Of a stretch of 52,420 bases of DNA, positions 43,996 to 52,020 are shown piece by piece. The DNA comes from JANNRR01 sp031401675 (GTDB lineage: Bacteria; Pseudomonadota; Alphaproteobacteria; Rhodobacterales; Rhodobacteraceae), in contig JANNRR010000054.1 of assembly GCA_031401675.1 (NCBI GenBank), positions 1 to 52,420 on the forward strand. Reading direction: 5' to 3'. The stretch's first letter is position 1; each line of letters opens with the position of its first letter. The notes beneath the pieces are model-generated. The model worked only from the letters and a program-made list of their open reading frames with translations, had not been told where the DNA came from and searched no databases. Position numbers and translations under genes: made by a program.

Positions 43996-44008
43996 TCAAG
44001 GACATATC

Positions 44009-45211
44009 ATGCCCGTCAAGTTGAACGACGCCAACAACCTGCCGATCCGAGAGCGACTGGGTGTGCGTCCGATCATCAACGCATCGGGCACTATGACGGC
44101 GCTTGGCGCCTCCTCAATGGTGCCCGAAGCCATCAAGGCAATGGCCGAAATCGCAACGGAATTCGTGGAGATGGACGATTTGCAGCGGGCTGCCAGCCAA
44201 GTCATTGCGCGCCTGACCGGGGCCGAGGCCGGGTTCGCAGCATCGTCGGCGGCCGGTGGCATCATCTTGTCGGTCGCGGCCGCCATGACCGGCGCGGCAC
44301 TACTCGCCATCGAACGGCTACCGCTCGATACCACTGGACTCAAGACCGAAGTGATCCTGCAATACGGCCACAACGCTGCCTATGGCAACAGCATCGACCA
44401 GGCGATCCGGATCGCGGGTGGTACTCCGGTCCTGGCCGGTTCGGTGAGCGCGTGCCAACCCTATCAGGTCGCGGAGGCGATCACAGCAAACACTGCGGCC
44501 GGAATCTATACCGTGGCGCACAGCACCATCAGCTATGGCATGCTGAGCCTGCCCGAGTTTGTCACCCTCTGTCACGCCAGAGGCGTCCCGGTGATCGTCG
44601 ATGCCGCTGCCGAGTATGACCTTCGCCGCTTCATCGCCGAGGGTGCCGACATCGCCGTCTACAGCGGCCACAAATTCCTGGGTGGACCGACATCGGGCGT
44701 TGTCGCCGGCCGCAAGGATCTGATCCGTGCCGGTTACTTGCAGAACCGTGGTATCGGACGCGGCATGAAAGTGGGCAAGGAGAGTATCGTCGGCCTGATC
44801 GCGGCGCTTGAAGCCTGGGAGGTTCGGGACCACGCTGGGATCAAGGCCCGCGAAACAGCCGTGATCCGGCTTTGGCTGAGCAGCCTTGCCGGTCAGATGG
44901 GGATCGAGACGCGCGTATCGCCCGATTCCACAGACAATCCGGTCGATCGTCTGGAGGTGCGGGTGAAGCCTGAAAGCGGCTTTTCCGCCTATGGTCTCGT
45001 ATCCACCTTGGCCGCTGGCGAGCCGCCGATCATGGTACGCGGCCACCAGGTCGAACTGGGCCGGTTCTGGCTTGATCCATGCAACCTTCATCCGGGCGAG
45101 GCCGAGACCGTCGGGCGGCGGTTCGTGGAAATACTCACGTCCACGCGCCCGGCGGACGCCATGGCGACGCCAGGGAAATCGACCGCGACCCTGTTGAAAT
45201 GGCCTGACTAA
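44009..45211 (+). CDS. SelA-fold PLP-dependent enzyme, copy 1
   Basis: A 400-residue fold-type I PLP enzyme of the SelA/DgaE-like group. RPIINASGTMTALG is at about 20-33. D198 (VPVIVDAAAEYD) should contact the PLP ring nitrogen, and K222 (VYSGHKFLGGPTSG) should bind PLP. The group includes D-glucosaminate-6-phosphate ammonia-lyase and related amino-acid lyases. It lacks the N-terminal domain of true selenocysteine synthase, and no selB or tRNA-Sec is nearby. It has a close paralogue 27 bases downstream. Substrate unknown; beta-elimination of a hydroxy-amino acid is a reasonable guess. Confidence 0.75.
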   Translation: MPVKLNDANNLPIRERLGVRPIINASGTMTALGASSMVPEAIKAMAEIATEFVEMDDLQRAASQVIARLTGAEAGFAASSAAGGIILSVAAAMTGAALLAIERLPLDTTGLKTEVILQYGHNAAYGNSIDQAIRIAGGTPVLAGSVSACQPYQVAEAITANTAAGIYTVAHSTISYGMLSLPEFVTLCHARGVPVIVDAAAEYDLRRFIAEGADIAVYSGHKFLGGPTSGVVAGRKDLIRAGYLQNRGIGRGMKVGKESIVGLIAALEAWEVRDHAGIKARETAVIRLWLSSLAGQMGIETRVSPDSTDNPVDRLEVRVKPESGFSAYGLVSTLAAGEPPIMVRGHQVELGRFWLDPCNLHPGEAETVGRRFVEILTSTRPADAMATPGKSTATLLKWPD

Positions 45212-45238
45212 GCCCCAAGAACTCCAGAAGGTTGCACC

Positions 45239-46435
45239 ATGTCCAAAGACATCCGTCCCGAACTCGGCTTCCGCCAGATCGTCAACGTGTCCGGCACCAT
45301 GACGTCGCTCGGCGCATCGATTGCGGTGCCAGAGGCTATCGAAGCCATGAGCCGTGGCCTGCCGCAATTCTTCGACATGAACGCGCTGCACCGCTACGCC
45401 AGCACGGTGATCGCAGATCTGACGGGCGCCGGGGCCGGGTTTGTCACCGCTTCCTGCGCCTCTGGCATCACCGTTGCGGTCGCTGCAATGATGACCGGCA
45501 CCGACCTGCTCGCAATTGAGCGACTGCCTGACGCAAGCGCGCTCAAGAACGAGGTGCTCATGCTCTCCGGCCACATGGTGAGTTTCGGCGCGCCGGTAGA
45601 GCAGATGGTCCGGCTGGCCGGCGCCGGGGTCGTACCAGTGGGTCAGGCGACGTCAGCATCGGCCTACCAACTGGCCGGCTCCATCACCGACCGGACTGCA
45701 GCGGCCCTGTTCGTCGTGTCGCACCACGTCGTCGACTATGCCCAGGTGCCGTTCCAGACTTTCGTCGAGGTCGTTCACGCAGGCGGCGTTCCGGTGATCG
45801 TCGATGCTGCATCCGAATACGATCTGCGGACGTTCCTTGAACAGGGCGCCGACCTTGTGGTCTATTCCGGTCACAAATTTCTCGGAGGCCCGACCTCGGG
45901 CATCGTCGCGGGGTCAAAGGAGTTGATCCGCGCCTGCTACCTGCAGAACCGCGGCATCGGACGTGGCATGAAAGTTGGCAAGGAGACAATCCTCGGAGTC
46001 AGCGCCGCGCTCATGGCCTGGAAGACACGCGATCATGCCGGGATCAGGGCTCGGGAGCGCGCGGCGTTGGATACCTGGATCATGGCCCTGGCTGACCGGC
46101 CGGGGGTGACCGCGATGATCGTTCCCGATCCCACCAACAACCCGCTGGACCGGCTGAAGGTGACGATCGATCCGGGCGCGGCACGGATCACCGCCTGGAA
46201 CCTTGCCATGCGACTTGCCACCGGCGAACGGTCGGTCATTGTCCGCGACCACGAGATCGAGCATGGCCATTTCTTCCTCGACCCGTGCAATCTCCATCCG
46301 CAGGAAGAGCATTTGGTCGCGCAGCGTCTTGTCGAAGAACTCGGCAAGGCCATACTCTCCAACGACGTCATCAGCACCCCGATCAGAGATGTTTGGCTGG
46401 CGAGAGAGCAGGCCGTTCTCAATTGGCCGGACTGA
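45239..46435 (+). CDS. SelA-fold PLP-dependent enzyme, copy 2
   Basis: A 398-residue paralogue of the preceding gene. The middle is nearly the same (VYSGHKFLGGPTSG with K213, D189 in VPVIVDAASEYD, YLQNRGIGRGMKVGKE), while the N-terminal third and the loop near 100-170 differ. Both copies keep the catalytic residues, so neither looks dead. They may form a heteromer or act on different stereoisomers. It is the last gene of the operon; no clear terminator is seen before the IS fragments. Confidence 0.75.
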   Translation: MSKDIRPELGFRQIVNVSGTMTSLGASIAVPEAIEAMSRGLPQFFDMNALHRYASTVIADLTGAGAGFVTASCASGITVAVAAMMTGTDLLAIERLPDASALKNEVLMLSGHMVSFGAPVEQMVRLAGAGVVPVGQATSASAYQLAGSITDRTAAALFVVSHHVVDYAQVPFQTFVEVVHAGGVPVIVDAASEYDLRTFLEQGADLVVYSGHKFLGGPTSGIVAGSKELIRACYLQNRGIGRGMKVGKETILGVSAALMAWKTRDHAGIRARERAALDTWIMALADRPGVTAMIVPDPTNNPLDRLKVTIDPGAARITAWNLAMRLATGERSVIVRDHEIEHGHFFLDPCNLHPQEEHLVAQRLVEELGKAILSNDVISTPIRDVWLAREQAVLNWPD

Positions 46436-46447
46436 ATCGCCCCGATC

Positions 46448-46685
46448 CTATCGGAGCCCTCTGGCGTCATTTGACGCGGCCATATCGAGCAGGTCGGGCT
46501 GTGCATGGAAGCTCTCTTCAGCCTCTGCTGGCGGGATGTTTCCGATAGGGCCAAGCGGACGCCTGTCGTTGAACCAGCCGACCCAGCCGAGAGTGGCCAT
46601 TTTCAGATCCTGCATGTTGCGCCATGGCCCTTGGTTATGGACCGGCTCGGATTTGTAGAAGTCATTGATCGTTTCAGCGAACCCT
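46448..46685 (-). pseudogene. C-terminal fragment of IS3-family transposase (OrfB)
   Basis: On the minus strand an open frame reads AETINDFYKSEPVHNQGPWR, then WVGWFNDRRPLGPIGNIPPA and EAEESFH, to a TAG at 46448-46450. ETIN, VGWFNDRRP and IGNIPPAEAE are hallmarks of the C-terminal integrase part of IS3-family transposases. Everything upstream of AETIN, including most of the DDE domain, is missing. Confidence 0.85.
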
Positions 46686-46686
46686 G

Positions 46687-46920
46687 ATGACCGACACCAA
46701 CATGCCCTTGATCGAGCTGCTGCAAAGGCATGGTGAGGGCGATTTTCTGCGCGCCGTGACGCAAGGCGTGCTTCAGCCGCCGATGGAGCATGATGTCGAG
46801 GGTATGATCTTCCCCAACGATGCCGCCATCACCCGCCTCGTCGGCGCGCTGCTGCTGGAGCAGAACGACGAATAGGCCGTTAAACGCGCCCGATGCATGA
46901 CACTGGAAGCCATGGGCCCT
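46687..46920 (+). pseudogene. internally deleted IS256-family transposase
   Basis: The start MTDTNMPLIELLQRHGEGDF to MEHDVEG is an IS256-type N-terminus. It then jumps, at about 46800-46812, to NDAAITRLVGALLLEQNDE, which is the C-terminal end. Most of the protein is deleted in frame. A TAG at 46873-46875 stands where Trp is expected (NDE-stop-AVKRARCMTLEAM). It abuts the IS3 fragment on the other strand. Confidence 0.8.
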
Positions 46921-47295
46921 TTGAGCGTTCGTCGGGGAATTGGTCCCCCGAACCAATTTCTGATCTTCTTCACTCCTCTGTTCAGCCTGGCCGTCGCGGC
47001 ACGCTGATCAAGCAGGCCCGCGCCCGACATGGCGGTGATCTTCATGGCCAGCTACACCACGCTGCGGGACACGATCCCGCCCTGTGCCACAGGTCGTCTG
47101 AAACAGTGCTATTGATCTGCGAGGAACATCACGCTGGCGCACCACAGAAGCAGACCGAGGAATCATTGCGATATGAAGGCGGCGGAATGCAGCGGGCTGA
47201 CAACGCTCGGAAAGGACTGCTTGGTACCGGAACACTCGAAGGGGATGAAAGGGCGCTTGGCAAACGCTGCCCTCCGGGCAAGCGCTTGTTATGGC
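46921..47295. other. non-coding stretch between IS remnants and tRNA-Leu
   Basis: No gene I can support. AATTGGT and ACCAATT form a short inverted repeat near 46938-46959. GCGCTTG (about 47248-47254) and CAAGCGC (about 47279-47285) form another. No integrase or recombinase frame and no copy of the tRNA 3' end was noticed. Confidence 0.5.
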
Positions 47296-47318
47296 GACAA
47301 AAACCACAAAATTGTGGT
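47296..47318 (-). terminator. terminator of tRNA-Leu, overlapping its CCA end
   Basis: Read on the minus strand, ACCACAA and TTGTGGT pair across two T, followed by TTTTTG. The 5' arm begins with the discriminator and CCA of the tRNA, so the terminator stem starts in the tRNA 3' end itself. Confidence 0.7.
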
Positions 47319-47399
47319 GCCCAGAAGAGGACTCGAACCTCCACGTCTTGCAACACTGGTACCTGAAACCAGCGCGTCTACCAATTCCGCCATCTGGGC
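47315..47399 (-). tRNA. tRNA-Leu (anticodon CAG)
   Basis: An 85-nt tRNA including encoded CCA. The acceptor strands GCCCAGA and TCTGGGC pair. The anticodon arm is CTGGT-TTCAGGT-ACCAG (loop TTCAGGT, anticodon CAG). A variable arm typical of class II Leu tRNAs and the T-arm GGAGGTTCGAGTCC are present. It borders the accessory segment with its 3' end facing it. Confidence 0.93.
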
Positions 47400-47548
47400 C
47401 GATGTCGTGAGCGGCTGATTACGGGGTTGGTCTGACGCTGTCAACCGCCGCCGGGGTGAAAAATGCGGTGACAGTTGCAAGGGCCGGTTGCACGGAACCG
47501 CCACTTGCCGCACAACCGATGTGACACTCTGCCGAGGAGGAGACTGCC

Positions 47549-48499
47549 GTGAGCGAACCCACCGTGACCCGCGACGATATCGACGCTGCCGCCCGTCGGA
47601 TTGCCGGGTACGTCCGGGTGACGCCGGTGCTGGAGTTGGCGCGGGGCGCGCTGGGCGGCGACTGGGTGCCGCTGATGAAGCTGGAGTTTCTGCAGCATTC
47701 CGGCTCCTTCAAGGCGCGGGGCGCGTTCAACAATCTGCTGTCCAGGCCGGTGGGACCGGCCGGGGTGACGGCGGTATCGGGCGGCAACCACGGGGCCGGC
47801 GTGGCGTTTGCGGCGGCAAGCCTGGGGCACAGAGCGCGCATCTATGTGCCGGCCTCGGCACCGCCCGCCAAGGTCGATCTGATCCGCCGTCTGGGGGCCG
47901 ATGCCGTGGTCGACGGCACCGACATGACCCAGATCTTCAGGGCCTGCGATGCCTATGCCGCCGAGACCGGGGCGCTGCAGGTGCATCCGTTCGGTACGCC
48001 CGAAACCATCGCCGGGCAGGGCACGATGGCGCGGGAATGGCAGCAGCAGACGGCGCTGGACACGGTGCTGATCGCCGTTGGCGGCGGCGGTTTGATTTCG
48101 GGGGCGGCGGCGTGGCTGACCGGGCCGGGGGTCAAGCTGGTTGGTGTCGAGCCCGAAGGGGCCCGGGCGCTACATGCCGCGCTGGCGGCAGGCGGTCCGG
48201 TCGATGTGGTGAACACCTCGATCGCCTCGGATTCGCTCGGAGCGCCGCATGTTGCGCCGCTGGCCTTTGCCTTGTGCGTCAGGGGCGTTGACCATGTTGC
48301 GCTGGTGACGGATGCCGATATTGTTCTGGCGCAGCAGACGCTGTGGCGGGATTTCCGCATTGCCACCGAACCGGGTGGCGCCACGGCTTTTGCGGCGCTG
48401 CAGTCCGGGGCCTATGTGCCCGGCCCCGGCGAAAGGGTTGGCATCCTGATGTGCGGCAGCAATGTCGATCTGTTGAAGCTGCGGGAAATCGCCGGATAG
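47549..48499 (+). CDS. threonine/serine dehydratase-like PLP enzyme
   Basis: A 316-residue fold-type II PLP enzyme. The PLP lysine is in SGSFKARGAF (about residue 51), the Asn/Gly phosphate loop is AVSGGNHGAGVAFAA, and the Gly-rich loop is VGGGGLISGAA. The family includes catabolic threonine/serine dehydratases and racemases; specificity is not evident. The GTG at 47549 has a strong GAGGAGG upstream. It is on the chromosomal side of the tRNA. Confidence 0.85.
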   Translation: MSEPTVTRDDIDAAARRIAGYVRVTPVLELARGALGGDWVPLMKLEFLQHSGSFKARGAFNNLLSRPVGPAGVTAVSGGNHGAGVAFAAASLGHRARIYVPASAPPAKVDLIRRLGADAVVDGTDMTQIFRACDAYAAETGALQVHPFGTPETIAGQGTMAREWQQQTALDTVLIAVGGGGLISGAAAWLTGPGVKLVGVEPEGARALHAALAAGGPVDVVNTSIASDSLGAPHVAPLAFALCVRGVDHVALVTDADIVLAQQTLWRDFRIATEPGGATAFAALQSGAYVPGPGERVGILMCGSNVDLLKLREIAG

Positions 48500-48582
48500 G
48501 CCGATCCCTGCGCTGTTATTGCGGCTTGTCCGGGCCGGGGTGGATGGCTAGGAATGCGGCAGGCGCAGCGGCGGAGGCTTCG

Positions 48583-49572
48583 ATGTCCCACTTGGTCACG
48601 ATCTATGGCGGCTCTGGTTTCATCGGGCGCTACATCGCACGGCGGATGGCCAAGGCGGGCTGGCGGGTGCGCATTGCAGTGCGCCGCCCGAACGAGGCGT
48701 TGTTCGTGCGCCCCTACGGCGTCGTGGGTCAGGTCGAGCCCATACTGTGCAATGTGCGCGACGAGGCGTCGGTGCGCGCGGCGATGCTGGGCGCGGACGC
48801 GGTGGTCAATTGCGTCGGCACCTTCGACCGGTCGGGCCGCAACAACTTTGACGTGGTGCAGCGCGAGGCGGCGGGGCGGATCGCGCGGCTGGCGGCGGAA
48901 CTGGGCGTGACGCGGCTGGTACATCTGTCGGCGATTGGTGCCGATCCGGCGTCCGACAGTCTGTATGCCGTGTCGAAAGCCGCTGGCGAGGCGGAAGTGC
49001 TGGCGCATTTCCCGCAGGCGGTGATCCTGCGGCCGTCGGTGGTGTTCGGCAACGAGGATCAGTTCTTCAACCGGTTCGCGGCAATGACCCGGCTTGGCCC
49101 GGTGCTGCCGATGGTCGGGGCCGAGACCAGGTTTCAGCCGGTCCATGTCGAGGACGTGGCGCAGGCGGCGGTGCAGGGCGTTCTGGGGACGGCAAAGCCG
49201 GGGGTTTACGAGCTGGGCGGGCCGGTGGTGGCGACGTTCCGGCAGGTGATGGCCGACATGCTGACGGTGATCCAGAAACGCCGGCTGCTGTTGAACCTGC
49301 CGTTCTTTGCAGCCCGGTTCGCCGGCGGATCGTTTGATCTGTTGCAATCGCTGAGCATGGGTCTGTTCCGCAACGGCATCCTGACGGCGGATCAGGTGCG
49401 TTCCCTGAAACATGACAATGTCGTGGCTGCCGGGGCGATGGGGCTGGCCGATCTGGGGATCACGCCGACACCCTATCTGACCGTGCTTCCGGAATATCTT
49501 TGGCGCTACCGGCCCTCGGGGCAATACGCCGCCATCAAGAATTCGGCCAAGAACCTGCGCAAGCCGTCCTGA
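48583..49572 (+). CDS. NAD(P)-binding epimerase-like protein (complex I NDUFA9 type)
   Basis: A 329-residue atypical short-chain dehydrogenase. The Rossmann motif VTIYGGSGFIGRYIARRM is at about 5-22. VNCVGTFDRSGRNNF and LVHLSAIGADPASDSLYAVSK follow, close to the NDUFA9-like group linked to respiratory complex I in alphaproteobacteria. It is followed by uppP with only 2 bases between. Confidence 0.85.
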   Translation: MSHLVTIYGGSGFIGRYIARRMAKAGWRVRIAVRRPNEALFVRPYGVVGQVEPILCNVRDEASVRAAMLGADAVVNCVGTFDRSGRNNFDVVQREAAGRIARLAAELGVTRLVHLSAIGADPASDSLYAVSKAAGEAEVLAHFPQAVILRPSVVFGNEDQFFNRFAAMTRLGPVLPMVGAETRFQPVHVEDVAQAAVQGVLGTAKPGVYELGGPVVATFRQVMADMLTVIQKRRLLLNLPFFAARFAGGSFDLLQSLSMGLFRNGILTADQVRSLKHDNVVAAGAMGLADLGITPTPYLTVLPEYLWRYRPSGQYAAIKNSAKNLRKPS

Positions 49573-49574
49573 CA

Positions 49575-50378
49575 ATGGCCGACAGCACGCTGATTGCCGC
49601 CGCCCTTGGGGTGCTGGAGGGGTTGACCGAGTTCATTCCAGTATCTTCGACCGGGCATCTGCTGCTGGCCGGGCATTTTCTGGGTTTTGCCTCGGCGGGC
49701 AAGACCTTTGAGGTGGTGATCCAGCTGGGGGCCGTTCTGGCGATCCTGTCGGTCTATGCTGGGCGGCTGTGGGCGGTGTTCGCAGCCGCGCCACGCGACC
49801 CGGCGGCGCGGCGGTTCGTCGTTTCGGTGGCGATCGCGTTTCTGCCGGCGATGGTGGTCGGGGTGCTGGCGCATGATTTCATCAAGACGGTGATGTTTGA
49901 AACCCCGGCGCTGATCGCAGCGATGCTGATCATTGGCGGAGTGGTACTGATCCTGATCGACCGGTTGCCGCTGCGGCCGCGCTATCGCGACGCCATGGGC
50001 TTTCCGTTCGGGATGGCGCTGAAAATCGGGATCATCCAGTGTCTGGCGATGATTCCCGGCGTGTCGCGGTCGGGGGCCACCATCGTCGGGGCGTTGGCGC
50101 TGGGGGCGGACAAGCGGGCGGCGGCGGAGTTTTCGTTTTTCCTTTCGATGCCGACGATGGGTGCAGCGGTGGCCTATGACATCTACAAAAGCCGTGATGT
50201 GCTGGATTTTTCGGCGTGGTGGTTGATTGCGGTGGGGTTTGTCTCGGCCTTCCTGGTGGCAGTGATCGTGGTGCGCTGGGTGCTGGCCTATGTCAGCCAG
50301 CACGGGTTCGCGCTGTTTGGCTGGTGGAGAATCGCCGTGGGAACCGCCGCCTTGGCCGGGCTTTGGCTGGTCGGCTGA
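49575..50378 (+). CDS. uppP: undecaprenyl-diphosphatase (BacA/UppP)
   Basis: A 267-residue membrane phosphatase recycling the cell-wall lipid carrier. The two catalytic signatures are GLTEFIPVSSTGHLL (about 15-29) and GVSRSGATIVGAL (about 160-172). It has about eight membrane segments. It is probably co-transcribed with the epimerase-like gene. Confidence 0.95.
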   Translation: MADSTLIAAALGVLEGLTEFIPVSSTGHLLLAGHFLGFASAGKTFEVVIQLGAVLAILSVYAGRLWAVFAAAPRDPAARRFVVSVAIAFLPAMVVGVLAHDFIKTVMFETPALIAAMLIIGGVVLILIDRLPLRPRYRDAMGFPFGMALKIGIIQCLAMIPGVSRSGATIVGALALGADKRAAAEFSFFLSMPTMGAAVAYDIYKSRDVLDFSAWWLIAVGFVSAFLVAVIVVRWVLAYVSQHGFALFGWWRIAVGTAALAGLWLVG

Positions 50379-50536
50379 CTAGTAGGTCAGTATGTATTCC
50401 CTACTTTTCGAACGGGAGCCCGGAAATAGTTGCTCCGGTCACAAATTTTCCGAATTTAGGTCAGTGCCACTGCCTTTTCATTTGACACCAATGGATTTAT
50501 GGAAAAACTCCGCGTTGAATGCTCGGAGTGACCCTG
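50379..50536. other. uppP-gltD intergenic region
   Basis: An AT-richer gap that probably holds the gltD promoter. A TTGACA lies at about 50482-50487. CTGAC and GTCAG form a short inverted repeat just after the uppP stop. No gene is visible. Confidence 0.45.
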
Positions 50537-51970
50537 ATGGCGCAGCAGCGCATGCTAACCTTCGTGACCGTCGAAAAGCAGACGCCGGAAAAGCGCCCGC
50601 CCAATCTGCGCGCGCAGGATTTCCATGAGATTTACCGCGAGTACGCCGCGACCAAGGCCGCCGAGCAGGCCGGACGCTGCAGTCAATGTGGCGTGCCCTA
50701 TTGCCAAAGCCACTGCCCGCTGCACAACAACATCCCGGACTGGCTGCGGCTGACCGCCGAGGGGCGGCTGCGCGAGGCCTATGAATTGTCACAGGCCACC
50801 AACACGTTCCCGGAAATCTGCGGTCGCATCTGCCCACAGGATCGCCTCTGCGAAGGCAATTGCGTGATCGAACAGGCCGGGCATGGCACGGTGACGATCG
50901 GTTCGGTGGAAAAATACATCACCGACACCGCCTGGGAAAACGGCTGGGTGCTGCCGGTCCGCCCGATGATGGAGCGGCCGGAAAGCGTCGGCATCATCGG
51001 CGCCGGGCCGGGCGGGCTGGCGGCGGCGGATTTTCTGCGGCGGCAGGGGGTGCAGGTCACGGTCTATGACCGGCATGACCGGGCGGGCGGCTTGCTGACC
51101 TACGGCATTCCGGGATTCAAGCTGGAAAAATCCGTGGTGATGCAGCGGGTCGAACAGCTGGAGCAATCCGGGGTGCAGTTCGTGCTGAACTGCGCTGTCG
51201 GGACCGACATCAGCTTCAGCGCCATTCAAGGCCAGCACGATGCGGTGCTGATCGCCACCGGCGTCTACAAATCGCGCGACCTGCGGGCGCCCGGGGTCGG
51301 GGCTGCCGGAGTGGTGCGGGCCATCGACTACCTGACGGCCAGCAACCGCAAGGGTTTTGGCGACGCGGTGCCGGAATTCGACACAGGCGAGCTGGACGCC
51401 AGTGGCCGCCGGGTCGTGGTGGTCGGCGGCGGCGATACCGCGATGGATTGCGTGCGGACCGCGGTGCGACAGGGCGCGGTGTCGGTCAAGTGCCTGTACC
51501 GCCGCGACCGGGCCAACATGCCGGGCAGCCAGCGCGAAGTCGCCAACGCCGAAGAAGAGGGCGTCGAGTTCGTCTGGCTGTCGGCACCCAAGGGCTTCAC
51601 CGGCGATGCGGTGGCCGGGGTGATGGTGCAGAAGATGCGGCTGGGCGCGCCGGATGCCACCGGGCGGCAGATGCCGGAACTGATCGACGGGGCGGACTAT
51701 CTGGAAAGCGCCGATCTGGTGATCATGGCGCTGGGCTTCGAGCCCGAGGCGCTGCCGGCGCTTTGGGAGGTGCCGGAACTGGCGGTGACGCGATGGGGCA
51801 CGATCAAGGCGGATTTCCGCAGCCATGCCACCAATATGCCCGGCGTCTATGCTGCGGGCGACATCGTGCGCGGAGCTTCGCTGGTGGTCTGGGCGATCCG
51901 CGATGGACGCGAGGCGGCGGAAGCGATTCTGGAGTATCTTGCCCAAGGGGCCCGGGTGGCGGCGGAGTAG
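50537..51970 (+). CDS. gltD: glutamate synthase small (beta) subunit
   Basis: A 477-residue NADPH-dependent flavoprotein that feeds electrons to the large subunit for glutamate synthesis. The N-terminal 4Fe-4S Cys clusters are CSQCGVPYCQSHCP (about 47-60) and CGRICPQDRLCEGNC. The FAD motif is GIIGAGPGGLAAADFL, and the NADPH motif is VVVVGGGDTAMDC. The ATG at 50537 has GGAG 8 bases upstream. No gltB is inside the window; it may lie elsewhere. Confidence 0.93.
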   Translation: MAQQRMLTFVTVEKQTPEKRPPNLRAQDFHEIYREYAATKAAEQAGRCSQCGVPYCQSHCPLHNNIPDWLRLTAEGRLREAYELSQATNTFPEICGRICPQDRLCEGNCVIEQAGHGTVTIGSVEKYITDTAWENGWVLPVRPMMERPESVGIIGAGPGGLAAADFLRRQGVQVTVYDRHDRAGGLLTYGIPGFKLEKSVVMQRVEQLEQSGVQFVLNCAVGTDISFSAIQGQHDAVLIATGVYKSRDLRAPGVGAAGVVRAIDYLTASNRKGFGDAVPEFDTGELDASGRRVVVVGGGDTAMDCVRTAVRQGAVSVKCLYRRDRANMPGSQREVANAEEEGVEFVWLSAPKGFTGDAVAGVMVQKMRLGAPDATGRQMPELIDGADYLESADLVIMALGFEPEALPALWEVPELAVTRWGTIKADFRSHATNMPGVYAAGDIVRGASLVVWAIRDGREAAEAILEYLAQGARVAAE

Positions 51971-51978
51971 GGGATTTC

Positions 51979-52020
51979 TGAATGCAGGTTTCATGCAGGT
52001 TTCATATGGGTTTCATGCAG
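51979..52020. repeat. 11-bp tandem repeat, four units
   Basis: TTTCATGCAGG-type units repeat with 11-base period: two exact copies, a variant with TTTCATATGGG, then TTTCATGCAGC. Seen another way, GTTTCAT recurs with 4-base spacers, the geometry of Pho boxes, though the 7-mer differs from CTGTCAT at two positions. Confidence 0.6.

Noticed and set aside
44009..46435. Selenocysteine synthase (SelA) pair
   Set aside because: The fold matches, but the proteins lack the SelA N-terminal domain, are duplicated beside a transporter and RidA, and have no selB or tRNA-Sec nearby. An amino-acid lyase is more likely.
47248..47285. Inverted repeat taken as a possible IS terminal repeat or CRISPR unit
   Set aside because: Only one pair, with no repeat-spacer periodicity, no adjacent cas or transposase gene, and arms of 7 bases.
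50471..50487. TTTCATTTGACA upstream of gltD, identical to the 3' part of bchC box 1
   Set aside because: The 5' half lacks TGT at the right spacing, so it is not a TGT-N12-ACA box, and gltD has no reason to be in the PpsR regulon. It is probably just a -35 region.
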